A stretch of DNA of 64,000 bases from Homalodisca vitripennis (taxonomy: Eukaryota > Arthropoda > Insecta > Hemiptera > Cicadellidae): positions 95,286,501-95,350,500 of the forward strand of contig NC_060213.1 of NCBI RefSeq assembly GCF_021130785.1. The letters are read 5' to 3'. The number at the start of each line of letters is the position of its first letter. Position 1 is the stretch's first letter. Below are positions 12,176-25,000 of the stretch, in pieces. Position numbers and translations under genes: made by a program. Under the pieces are notes generated by a model. That model saw only the letters and a program-made list of their open reading frames with translations, made no database searches and was not told the origin of the DNA.

Positions 12176-13392
12176 ACGACTCTGAAGTTTAAATTAGCGA
12201 TAATGCGAATTGCTTTTTTTTGTAATTTGAAAACTCTCATAAAATGGTTGTTTGCACAGGCTCCCCACAAAATGATTCCATACGAAAGGTGGGGATAAAT
12301 TATCCCGTAGTACGCCGTAATCAGTACCTGACTTGGGCAGTATTTTGCCAAAGATCTTATGACATAAACTCCTGAGGATAATTTGGCACAAACATAATCA
12401 ATGTGATTTTTCCATGTCAACTCTCGATCAAGGTGTATTCCTAGGAACTTTGAAGAATAGACTTCTTCCAATAATGTATCTGCAACCATAACAGCAGGAC
12501 CTCTTTCAATATCTATAGAGCGCATTGAAAAGTTTAGGAAATTTGATTTTGATGAGTTTATTTGAAGATTGAGGCTATTGAAATGTTGGACACAATTGTT
12601 AAGGTCAACAAAGGTCTGTATTTCTAAATTTTGTTTTGTACCTCCTCTAAAACAGAGAGTCGTGTCATCTGCGTACTGCACAAGCTTTCCATGCAGTAGT
12701 GATGATTCAATGTCATTAACATATATCAGGAAAAGAATTGGACTGAGTATTAATCCCTGGGGAACTCCATATCTCAGTGCAGTAGGTTTTGAAATTTGAT
12801 TCGAAATTTGGACGACCTGTGTTCTATGGTTTAGGAATGAACTAATCCATAAAAGTGGCACGCCTCGAATGCCGTGGGATTCTAATTTGTCAAGCAGTGT
12901 TTTGTGGTCAACACAGTAAAATGCTTTTGAAAGATCAATAAATACACTTAATGTGTGATTATGACCTTCAATTCCCTCTACAACCATATCGACAAGATTC
13001 ACTATAGCGTCAATTGTCGACTTTCCCTTTCTGAAACCAAATTGGTCGTCTGAAAGTTGGTTGTGTTTGTTTAAAAAATTTAGCATTCTTGACAAAAAAA
13101 GTTTTTCGAATATTTTGCTCAATACAGGCAAAATAGAGACAGGCCGATAGTTATTTACTGAATTGGGGTTATCTTTCTTATGAATTGGGTGCACTTTTGC
13201 CAATTTTAGGAGAGAGGGAAAGACTCCTGCTAGAAACGATAGATTAACTAATTTGGTAAGTGGCTTCACTATATGCTTTGAGCATTTTTTTATGAGCCAC
13301 ATTGACATAAAATTAAAGTCATTAGACTTTTTCTTTGGAAGTTGTTGAATTATTTGATTAATCTCTTCCTCAAACACAGGAGCCAGCACCAA
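12160..13392 (-). pseudogene. LINE B reverse transcriptase, N-terminal part
   Basis: The 410-residue frame carries the reverse transcriptase motifs in order: a fingers block (NNYRPVSILPVLSKIFEKL), QFGFRKGKST, palm motif A (SVFIDLSKAFYCVDH), GVPQGLILSPILFLIYVND, the YADDT catalytic box at 12661-12675, and the thumb block ending FLGIHLDRELTWKNHI. The second conserved Asp of the usual AFD triplet is Tyr here, which probably impairs activity. The frame ends in a frameshift near 12180; the C-terminal domain continues in another frame (next entry). RNA-directed DNA polymerase is the family role. The clade is not settled (Jockey/CR1 group). Confidence 0.88.
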
Positions 13393-13666
13393 TGAGAACT
13401 ACATTGAAATGTGTCTGCATATTATTGGCGTTAGTCCTACCTTCGCCTCTAATAAAGACATTTTTCATCTAATTTCATTTTGTGTCAGGATTGCTATCAA
13501 ATTCTTAAGTAATAATTTAGAATAGATGATTTTTTTTAAATTTTCGCATACAGAGAGTAGCTTATAACAGATAACTAATCTAATACACACACGCTGCTGT
13601 GAAATTCCAATTCAGGAAACTGCTCGTGATACAGTTGTAGCGCAGAGTAGGCTAATAGTTTAGAAC

Positions 13667-13720
13667 TCAGGTCATGAACTGGACGAAAATCATCATGAAG
13701 GAAATCACGAAACTACAAGC
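13667..13720 (-). CDS. gustatory receptor exon 4 (17 codons plus stop)
   Basis: Follows a 165-bp intron with a strong pyrimidine-rich acceptor (TTTGTTTGTCTGCAG). It encodes ACSFVISFMMIFVQFMT and a TGA stop at 13667-13669. The S-F-M-M-I-F-V-Q-F segment occupies the position of the TYxxxxxQF signature, with Thr to Ser and Tyr to Phe changes. Confidence 0.78.
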   Translation of the reverse strand, partial: ACSFVISFMMIFVQFMT

Positions 13721-16700
13721 CTGCAGACAAACAAATTTAAAAGTAAAAAAAAAAAACATGGATATGATATAATCATAATGTTATAAAATATCACAAGAAA
13801 CAAATGTTAATAGAAAAAAATATATATTGAATGTTATTTGACAATATATATTTATAAGTTTAAAATTCAAGAAAGCATATCTTACATCAGTAACCAGGTT
13901 GTTGTTGACAGAAACTAAATCCAAAGCTGTGAATTCTACTGGAGTATGAGCCAGCTCCAGCATTACTATTTCCAGCTGCAAAACGGTTTCATATATTTTA
14001 GTTATTAATCTGTTCACTTATAAATACTGAAAAAATACATTTTATATTTGATAACAGAGTAGTTATAAATAACTTTTATAAACAAACATAATATAGTTTC
14101 ATTTTATTTAAAGTAAACTATGTATATAGTACTCAAGAAATCTTGTTAAATTAATAACTTATATTATATTAAATACTAAGTATTTACAAAATATTATTAA
14201 AACAACAGTTTAACTTCACTACTGAAGCACCCAATCCTTAAACTTAATTCTAGAACTGATCAAGAGATTTGAAAATCTTTCAGTGACTAGCATATACTTC
14301 AATATTGTTTGGAATGGCGTTTAGAACTAATAAATCATCCCTGTTTTTAATAACGAAATTTCATGTGGAGCTACGGGTAACATTTACTGTAAGTAAATGA
14401 ATAATCAGATATACAGAATAAGAATAAGATATAAATACTGTACTGTAATTTTAAATAACTGTAATGTAATTCAGTAATTTTGATAGACTGATCAGAAATA
14501 TCAATAATTCGATTGTGATGGTAGCCGCTTATTATACTTCAGCCTTGAAATAACTATAATATAACTTGGATCGTCATTTTAGTAGCTTAGATAGGCTATT
14601 CAGAAATATCAATAATTCGATTGTGATGGACGCCACTTATTATACTTCATTATACATTTAGAAACCGATGACAGTGATGACCCAGAAATTGACCAACGTA
14701 GGCCTACTCATACGCCTAGGCCTAGGATCCCCAACCAATGTAAAAAAAGAAAGAAACACTTCTTTATTGAGGCGAAATTAGGACCATATGGTCCTTGGTT
14801 GGTTGGATGTAGACAAGTCTTGAGTGATAATTCGGATATAGATAATAGTGATGAGGACTCTAATGATGAAGGTCCCATATGGGAAAAAGTGACAGCTCAA
14901 GATAATGTTCATTTGAACTATAACTTTTCCTTTATGGCAATTCCTGGACCTAAACACTGCCCACCAGTAAATGCAAGCCCTGTAGAATACTTCAATTTAT
15001 TCTTTACAACAACCCTTTTGAATTTGATGGTTTTAGAAACCAATAGATATACTAACCAAACTGTAAACTCGAGAGGAGATACAGCTTCACCTTACAGTCG
15101 CTTTAGACAGTGGATTCCAACATCATTAGTGGATATCAAAGCCTTCATTGTTGTTGTTCTAAATATGGGCCTTGTCACGAAGCCGACTATAAAGGCATAC
15201 TGGTCTACTACATCATCGCAAATTACACCTTGGTTCAGCAAAATGTTCACCCGTTTACGGTTCGAATCACTTCTATGTTTTTTTTTCATCTCGTCGATAA
15301 TACAGCTTTACCAAAAGTAAATGAACCCGGCTATGATCCTACACATAAGTTCACACCCTTAGTCGATCACTGTAACAGAATGTTCAAACACCGCTACATA
15401 GCCCACGAACAATTATCTGCGGATGAGAGCTTGATTGGGACGAAGAATCAGACCACATTGATGCAGTATATGCCCAATAAACACCACCACCGCTGGGGCA
15501 TCAAATTGTGGGTGTTATGCGACTCAGTGTCTAAATATTGTATGAGTTTCTTTTGCTATTAAGGAGCAAAATCAAATGAAGATAGGAATGAAATTAAGCA
15601 GTATGGATTGGGCTATTCAGTAGTTATCAAATTATTAACTATGTGTATTTATCTCGAAAAAGGATACCATGTTTTTGTAGACAATTTCTTATCAAGTATA
15701 GCTCTCATGAAAATGCTGTACAGTCGGAAAACCTTTTTCACAGGAACAACTAGGCGAAATCGAAAAGGATTGCCACAAGAATTGAAAAATAAAATAGGTG
15801 TAGGAAAAACAGTATATTACAAAAATAAGAACAACATTGCAATGGCCTACCGTCAAAAAAAGACCCAAAAGTTTCCCGTTATATTATTATCATCTAAAGG
15901 TGATGTAGGAAGTGTGGATGTAGCAAACAGAAGGCGTGGTAGACAAACTATTAAAACAAAACCTAAGATCATTGCAAACTACAACACCTACATGGGCGGA
16001 ATAGACCACTTTGATATGATGCTGTATACTTACTTGGACGAAAGGCGCACAGTGAAATATTGGAAGAAGGTGGCTTTCAGTATTTTCTGTAGAACGGTAC
16101 TAAATAGTTATGTTATGTATAAAGAGAACTGTATAAATAATAATTTGAAACCTGCTTCTAGATATAAGTTTATTGTCAGCATCATTGAAAACATAGCTCA
16201 GGAATGGTTCATTCATAAAAATGCTGACAATTTGCCAGGCGGTGGTGGTCATAATGCTGGGCCCAAAAGCCTTGAAACAATACCAGGAACATCGATGAAA
16301 ACTTGCTGGGTATGCACAGAAAAAGGACAGACATACAAAACCTCAAGGAAAAGGTCAAGACTCTGCTGCAGCAAGTGCAAAGAAGGATGCCATGGCCCCT
16401 GGTTCGATAAACATGTTTGTAAATAAAATAATATAAGAAGAAAAACTTTGTAAATAGTGTATATACTGATGATATGTGTAATAAAATTGACAAGAAGGAC
16501 TATTTAGAATGAATGGTAAGTGTATATACAGATATTTTTCTAATTATATGTATGTTTGTTACTAAGGCTTGTTTCTATCTAACTTGTAGTTTTTATTATA
16601 AATGGCTATATTTTATTTATTTATCACACAATCATCATACAAATTTATAATTCTATAGAGAATTATATATTATTTAGAAATATAGGATCACCCATGCTAA

Positions 16701-17809
16701 AATGTTGTCTATTTTTATTAGTTTTGGGGGGTCAAAGTTGAGTTTTTGGATTTCTTTTATTTTTTAATTTCTTAATAGATTTTTTTACACACCACATTTT
16801 TTACTTCAATGAAAATCAAATCCAATTTCATTCTGAACACATCAGCACCAAAATCTCATTTATACGTGCAAAGAAGCCAGCTTATGATTTTTTTGTAAAC
16901 CCTTACAAATGTACATGTTTTAGAGTGTGCGGTTTTTGAGGCCACCTACCAAAATGGGGTTGTAAGTTTTTGGGAGAGTGCAATTTTTGGTCTGGTCTCC
17001 AAAGGGTTAATTTGAATTTATGTGACCAATTTTGACTGCCGATTAAATATGTAAATTACAACAAATCATTTTAAATCCAATCAGTTTAAACCTTGGTTAT
17101 CTAAACTGTTAACAATAGTTATTCACACATAGAAACACAACCTTTTAATTTGTATGCTACTTAGGTTATTTGAGGTTATGCGACCAATATACTCACTTCA
17201 ATAAATTTGCAAAATGAGTTCAATAACTTCAATAAATAACTATAGTTGTTTATGCACTTCAAACATCTTCAATCTCTATTAATGTATTATTAATTATTTA
17301 TTAATTAGCACTCACACAATAATTACACGATGTTACAAAACAACACACAAATTTGATAGCAGCACAAACTGTCGGGAAAACCTGGAATTAAAATAGAAAA
17401 ACATTATGGATTTGTTGTAATACTATAATGTTTACATAGAACAATTGGTGAAACTTCATCTTTGCAACCTGCATTACACTACTGATGAAGCACTTTACAT
17501 TTTCTACAATTTAAAATAAGCAAATTTTTCTGCCTATTTGTTGAACTTAAGCTGAAAGTGTTAGCAGCTGTTAAGTAACAGTTCACTTTGTATTACGTCT
17601 CGTAGCGCAGTCTTGCGGATCCAATATAAAATATTCCAAGATCAACAACAATTTATTTATAAATAAAAAATTAATTATATAAACAATTTAAATTGGACCG
17701 ATTTGTAAATCCAAACCATTCTCGGATCCACCTGAAGACACACAAAAAGTTTCATTAAAATTGGTCCACCCGTTTAGGAGGAGTTCAGCCCCATACACAC
17801 GCACACAAG

Positions 17810-17861
<52 letters not shown>

Positions 17862-17873
17862 ATGTGTGTGTGT

Positions 17874-17923
<50 letters not shown>

Positions 17924-20900
17924 CACTCGTTATTGTTAAGCAAGGTAGTTTGTATTTGTAGTTTTCTGCACTGTTACTTATTTACGGATAGTTTATTTTT
18001 GCACTGTTATTTATTTCTAGATTGCTTACCTGCTCAATAATTATTATTATCATTACTGTTATATTGATTATGATTTATACTTATTATGTACACTGTCAAT
18101 TATGTCTAGGAATATAAAGTATAGTGTTCCTGATTTGAAAAATGAAAATATTGAGGAGGTAGTTACCAAGCTTTCTGACATTGTAAGTGTTCCATTAGAT
18201 TTTAAAAACGATTTGCAAGCAGTTCATAGGGTTCCTACTAAGAGAAAATCGGGTGTAAAACCTATAATTATGCAATTTTCAATTAGGCAAAAAAGGGACA
18301 TGTTTCTGAAAAGTGCAAAATCTGTAAAAATTAGATCAACTACTTTTGGACCTGGCTTACCTGAAACTTTCATTTATGTTAATGAACACTTGACACCTTA
18401 TCATAAAGAACTTTTATTCAAAGCAAAGCAATTGAAGGAAAAAGGGTTTCAATTTGTGTGGCCAAAGGATGGTAAGATTTTTGTCAGAAGAAGTGCGTCA
18501 CAAAATGACAAAACTATACAGATTAAAACTCTCGAAGATGTTGACAGATTTTAAATTCTGCTGAAGGGTAAGGAATTTAAATTCGTTGGCAGACTTCCTG
18601 TTGCTGTTTTGTTTACGTTACTATAAAATTTTGTTGTAATTGTATGTGTTCAGTGAAACTTAATTTTCAAGGAAAATTACAAATATTCCACTTAAACATT
18701 CTTAGGATAAGAAAACATTTTGACGAGTTGATGGTGCATTTGAATGGACAAAGTAACAAATATCACATTATAGTCTTATCTGAAATATGGATAAAGTCGG
18801 GGGTAGAGGATCGCTATCAGATTTCGGGTTACGACATGTTGATGCAACCTAGACTGGAAAATCAGGCTGGTGGAATGGATCTACGTGTACAAGCGACTTG
18901 GCTACTCTTATCAGCTAACGGCCCTTCCTACTGCAGAGATAGTGCACATCGCTCACCTGTTTTATTGTACAGTGGGCTCTAACTGCAGACTTTCTTTGTA
19001 TGCTATGTATCGCTCATGTAGATACATTCAACCAATTTAAAGATAGAATTTTATAAAATTGTTACAACATGATAATGATTTCTACTGTTATTGTTGGTGA
19101 TATGAATATTTGTACTTTGAAGGATACCGGTTCTGGGCCAATACTTGAGCATACTTGCTCCATATGGGTTTAAAAATTATATAGATGTTCCCACAAGAGT
19201 TATAAATAATACAAGGTCATGTCTAGATTATGTTTTAATTAGAAACTCAAAGCAGATATGTTTTTAATGTAATGTAGAAATATTGGGTATGACTGATCAC
19301 TACGCCGTGACTGTGGATATTGCAATAAATAAATTACATGAACATGGTTAGGGATTTCAAAATAAATTTTATAAGGTCTTAGATGAAAATATGCTGAGTC
19401 GTCAACTAAAAGTTGTTGACTGGGACAATGTGCATAACTGTAATGATGTTGATGAAAGCGTATCAGAATTTTACAGGATATATAATAATTGTTATAATAG
19501 GACATGTGTGCTAATGAAAAACAAGGGGAAATTTAAAAACGAAATCCTTGGATTACTAATGATCTAATTGATTTAGTAAACAGGAAAAACGAGTTGTACA
19601 TAACGTATGCTAGAAACAATCATAACTTACATGTAAAATTGCAGTACAAAACTTTGTCTAAATTATTTACTAAGGAGATAAAAAAAGCTAAAACTAATTA
19701 CTTCTCTTCTCTTGTTGAAAGAAATAAAGGCAACACAAAGCAATATTGGTCTATAGTTAGGAATATCATGACTAAACAAAAAAAGTCTTTGTCAGTTATA
19801 CATATGAATGGCATTAACACGTAAGTGACAAATAACGAGAAAATAGTAGCAAATTATTTTAATGAATACTTTGCAAATGTTGTGGGCGAACTAAAATATC
19901 AAGCTTTCGGTAAGGACTTGTTTTTAGACAATGAGTTGGATTTTAAGTTTGATAATGTTCTAAATAATTTTAATGTAAGTCAATCAGATATTAGTACGGT
20001 TCTTATTAACGCAAAAAACAAGTTGTGGTTTGGACAATATTAGTATTATTAATATTAAGAAAAATAGCAATGTTTTTATTCCACTGCTATACAGCATATT
20101 CAATAAGTCGTTGAAACAAGGAAAACAGTTTAAAAGTAGGTGTAGTGGTACCGATTTTTAAAGCCGGATATAGCAAACTTGTAATGTCGTATCGTCCCAT
20201 CACTCTAATACATGCAATGGCTAAGCTTTTTGAGATGCTTATAAAAAATAAATTATTACAATTCCTCTTAAATAATAATATATTTTCAAAGAACCAGTAT
20301 GGATTTTTACCAAATAAGGGAACTGATCTAGCTGTGGAGCGCCATGTCTATACCATTGTGTCATTAATTGAAAAAAAAAATGTAACTCTAGCTTTATATC
20401 TGGATTTTCAGAAGGCTTTTGATGTGGTTGATATTGAAATATTGTTAAATAAACTAAAAAATATGGAATAAGGGGACCAGCTTTAACTTTATTAAGATCT
20501 TTTTGTGCTGGGAGGAAGTAATGTGTGAAGATTCGGCATTAATACAGTGAATTAATGGAGCTTAATAATGGGGTGGCACAGGGGGGGGTGTTTTGGGACT
20601 ATTATTGTTTAACCTGTACATAAATGACTTATTGGAAATGAAGTTAAATTCAGAAATAATTGCTTATGCAGATGATACTACCTTGGTATGTTCAGCCTCA
20701 AATCCTTATTCTCAAAAAATTAAAATAAATGAAGACAATAAACAAATTTCCCAATGGCTTATTAGTAACAAATTATTAATCAATAACTCCAAATCTAAAT
20801 GCGTTATATTTTTCGACACTGATATACCTAAGGAAAACTTGAGGAATGAATTTGACTTAATGTGTCACGGACATCAGTGTTTATATAAATGTTCTTGAAA

Positions 20901-22055
20901 TTGTAGATTCAGTTAAATACTTGGGCTTGTATATTGATGATAAGTTGAAATGACACCAACATGTGAAATATTTGACGTCAAAGCTAACAAAAATCAACTA
21001 TTCTCTTTACTTCATCAGAAATTTCTTGAAGAGTGAACATCTGAGACAGCTGTATTTATCATGGGTTGAGAGTACGTTAAGATTTGGTATTATACATTTT
21101 GGAGGTACGTATTTTACTGTTTTTCAGCCTCTTGTAATGACTCAGAGACTTGCTCTTAGAACAATATACTTTACTAAAAAACTGAAAGATTAACTTACTT
21201 AATTTTACAAACTAATATTTTAACATTTGAAAAACTATATACATTGTCATGTTTAATGCATGTTCATAAGTTTCAGAGTACCTACGAGATTAAAGAATTC
21301 ACTGTAAGGACGAGAGCTGCAAATACGTTTACTTTAAAACTTGATAATTTTTTTTAAAGATATAAGTCGTAGACAGTTCTGTTATAAGGGGAAGGAGATT
21401 TACAATGGAATGATAAGGAAGTTTGGGAATAGTGTCACCTATGACAGTAAACCGAAATTTAAAATGAAAGCAAAGGAATTTGTTAATGATGGCATTAATG
21501 TATATACATTAAGTAGGAATTTAATTTATAAGTATAAGTATTGTTATATTTCTTATTTCCTGTTTGTAATAGTACCTTTTGCTTCACATGTTTGTTATTG
21601 TTTATATTTATTTTATATTGTTGTTATTGTTTATATAATCTATTTTAGTTATTGTTTGTATATTCTATTTTAGTTATTGTTTGTATGTATATTCTATTTC
21701 TTGTTGTTCCATTCTAGTATTGCTTGATACAGTACATTTCATAGCTGTTACGGTAACAACTATAATGTTGCTAATGTGTTTTTTTATGTTAAATTGTTCT
21801 TACTTGTTGTTTAATTCAGCTGTTTTGTTGTCGTTATTTAGGTATTTTTTGTTGTTGTTGCTTTCATTATGTTCCGCTGTTATTTGTACTCGAGTAATTG
21901 GGATTGGATAACGTGTGTTCGGGTTTGTGTGCCCAGACTGGTATCTAGCCATATTGTCTGCTGGAATTTCCCGAATTTTAAGTCATTTTTTTCTTGTTAT
22001 TTCTATTTATATTTTCTTGTTACATATATTTATATTTTCTTGTTATTTATATATA

Positions 22056-22099
<44 letters not shown>

Positions 22100-25000
22100 T
22101 TATTTATTTACTCAATAATTCGTGTATTTAAATTTCTTATTAGTTGTCATTGTTATTTTATTTCATATTATATTTAAATTTAAAATTGAAAAACATTGGT
22201 AATATTGGCTTTTTCATAGTTGTACTATGCTATTTGTAATTGCTCATTATAAAGGCATATTTCATTTCATTTCATTACATAGCATAAATCACATGCCAAC
22301 TGATTATTTCTTAAGTATGTTTTAGTATAAAAATTATTCCGCGCGAGTACAACAGAACTCATGGAATATGTATGTCTTTCTATATTTCAAGAAAATAAAC
22401 GTTTTTTGAACTTGAACTTGAAAGTCCAATTGCATGTTTGGCTTGTCCCTGTCATGTTAAGCACTGTGGTAATTAGCTACCTTACAGTATGTTTATAGTT
22501 ATAAAGTGGTCTTTGACCTTTGGAAGGAAATAAACAAATAAACCAGAATAGAACTTCATTTAACCTGTTTTCTGTACTGTAACTGGTATCCGTCCATCGA
22601 CATCTTGCGATCAATCTCCACGATCAACGATTGGACCTAACAAAAAAACAAATCATTAATCATATAGAAAATTAGAGACTAAACCATGAGTAAAAAGGAT
22701 TGGCTCAAAATATTGTGCCCATGATTAGAACTATATCATTAAAACTATTATGATACAAGCCGAATGTTTTTTTACATAAGTTAGTTAAAACACACACTTA
22801 ACTATTTTGTAACTTATTCTCTAATACCAGCAAGAAAAGAGTACGCCCATTCACTTGTCGCGTAAAAAGGCTTCGCTAAGTTTGCAGTAAAATTTAAATC
22901 CTACATCCTATTACATTTTTAAACTTTCTGACGGACAGACAGACGGTACTCAGAAAATCATTAAGAATATAAAATTGTACATCCTTCGGGCAGATAAGTT
23001 ATGACGAACTTTTGAATCACTTTAATTACATTAGAACAAATCCCATTGGTCGTGCATCATAACATAACTAATATTTATATTTTGAAAAGTTTCATGCACA
23101 ATTTTAAGTCTACTATAGAAGTCTTTCTCAAGTTATCTTGTAGGTAGTGTGGCTACAGTACCTTTATTAATGCTCAGTTGTACTCAATTTCTTTACAAAA
23201 GTATTTATTCTAGAAATTTATCATTTCCATAATGATTATGACCCCTAAGACCTATGTAAATGTGTCTCGTAACGCTCAGCCAAATCCCATGGAGTTGATA
23301 TACACATCGAACTCAAATATAGAAATGAAGATTCATTATTTATATCAATACTAATGTAATATTTACTACTTACTTAAGGGTTTAGTCCGTGTTGTGTGTA
23401 AGGTAATACTTACTACTTACCGAACTGTTCAGTCTGTGTTGTGTGTAAGGTGATACTTACTACTTACCGAACTGTTCAGTCTGTGTTGTGTGTAAGGTGA
23501 TATTTACTACTTACCGAACTGTTCAGTCTGTGTTGAGTGTGAGGTAATACTTACTACTTACCGAACTGTTCAGTCTGTGTTGTGTGTAAGGTGATATTAA
23601 CTACTTACCGAACTCTTCAGTCTGTATTGTGTGTAAGGTAATATTTACTACTTACCGAACTGTTCAGTCTGTGTTGTGTGTAAGGTATAGTAGAGAATTT
23701 ATAGCATGACCGGTGACTTCGAGATGCGCCGTAGGCAAAGACGGAACTAAAGAGGTGGGGGGTGGAGCGGCTCAGTATGTTGCCGTATTTAGCCTTGTGA
23801 ACTTCGGTCTCCAGTCTTCTATACGTGCCGCCCAAAAAACATTCGCTTGTGCCAATTCACGAGTTGTAATACAATTTGTGAATTAATTGCGTTGTGCTCA
23901 TTACGTTTTAAGTAAAGAGTTTGAGATGGATCATGATGTAAAAAGTAAAATTGGAGGTAGAAAGGTTATACACGGCCAAGCAAGAGAAGTGCTTCCCATT
24001 TTATGAAACGGGAAGCAGAAACCTACACACTTATAAATTTGAAGAAAGTTCAGCAGCGTGCCGTAGAGGCAACTGGAATTTCTGAAAGTACGCGGAGGCG
24101 AATTTTGAAGGAGGAAAAAAATAAGTCCAATTGGCAATTCTTTTAGTACGCCCAACAAAGTAAGAATACGCAAACATACTAAAAGTAATCTGGACAATTT
24201 TGATTTGGGTGTAGTTCGAAGAACAATAAATAATTTTCATCGACAACGGGGTTTTGTTATGTTAACTATTGCGTGTGGATCGTTGGCGTTATTGTTATTT
24301 TAAGTATACATCATTAAATTAACTTAATACAAGTTGGTAGATAAAACTGAGTTTTTTCTTATTCTACTGCGTATATTGACAAATTAGTTTAACCAGTTTT
24401 ATATTAATTTTTAATTTAGCAGCTAGGCTATGTCAGTTGAAAATTTTGTAGTGTATAATTGTATCTACTATCGTAAATCCTGAAGCTTAAACGGTTAGTA
24501 TATGATAAATTGAATTTTAATGGCTAACAAAACGTAAAAATTACAATTATGAACTGTTGTCGTCGTTGGAGATCAAGAATAATATAAATTCCTACCCTTT
24601 CCCAATTTATGAGAACCCTTTCTTACCACCAGGTATCTCTACTGCGAACTCATTAAAAAGGGTGAGCTATGAACACAATTTCGGCAGAACATAGTCATTG
24701 TTAAGATCACGTACATCCGGTCCCAATATTTCTAAGATATCCTGTATTGAATTCCCCATCATAAAAGTCCGTCGCTGTAACTTCAAAAGAGTCTAGAAAT
24801 GTTCAAATATTCTCAAGGTCTCCTATACTAAATTGCTCATCATAAAAGACCACCGTGGTAAGAACATAAGGGTCTAGAAATGTTGGCAAACACTACAATA
24901 TTCGGCTCCCGCCACCACTTTGAGCCGGGAGCCGAAAACTCTCAGTAGGGTTAGTAGCACCGTATTCACTCCCCTACTTTAGATTGTGCCCCCACGCGCT

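Larger units (their letters stand above)
11641..13400 (-). mobile_element. LINE B: 5'-truncated non-LTR retrotransposon
   Basis: A minus-strand LINE fragment whose 3' end carries the pentamer tail (GATTT)n on its sense strand (11641-11661 here). The body encodes the reverse transcriptase and C-terminal domain. The endonuclease and ORF1 are missing: 5' truncation near 13400 is typical of incomplete target-primed reverse transcription. LINE D at 38550-39720 has the same tail and clearly related protein blocks. It sits about 270 bp downstream of the gustatory receptor stop codon and on the same strand. Confidence 0.88.
18102..22276 (+). mobile_element. LINE C: nearly full-length but decayed non-LTR retrotransposon
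   Basis: A plus-strand element within gustatory receptor intron 2 (antisense to the gene). It has an ORF1 C-terminal part, an endonuclease, a reverse transcriptase and a long T-rich 3' region ending in a (CATTT)n tail at about 22255-22276. The tail type is the same as in LINE A. Frameshifts and stops occur throughout ORF2. The 5' end is not defined; ORF1 appears N-terminally truncated. Confidence 0.85.

Noticed and set aside
23355..23687. CRISPR-like regular array (47-bp period)
   Set aside because: The units are contiguous copies without unique spacers, and they derive from a eukaryotic exon end and splice donor.
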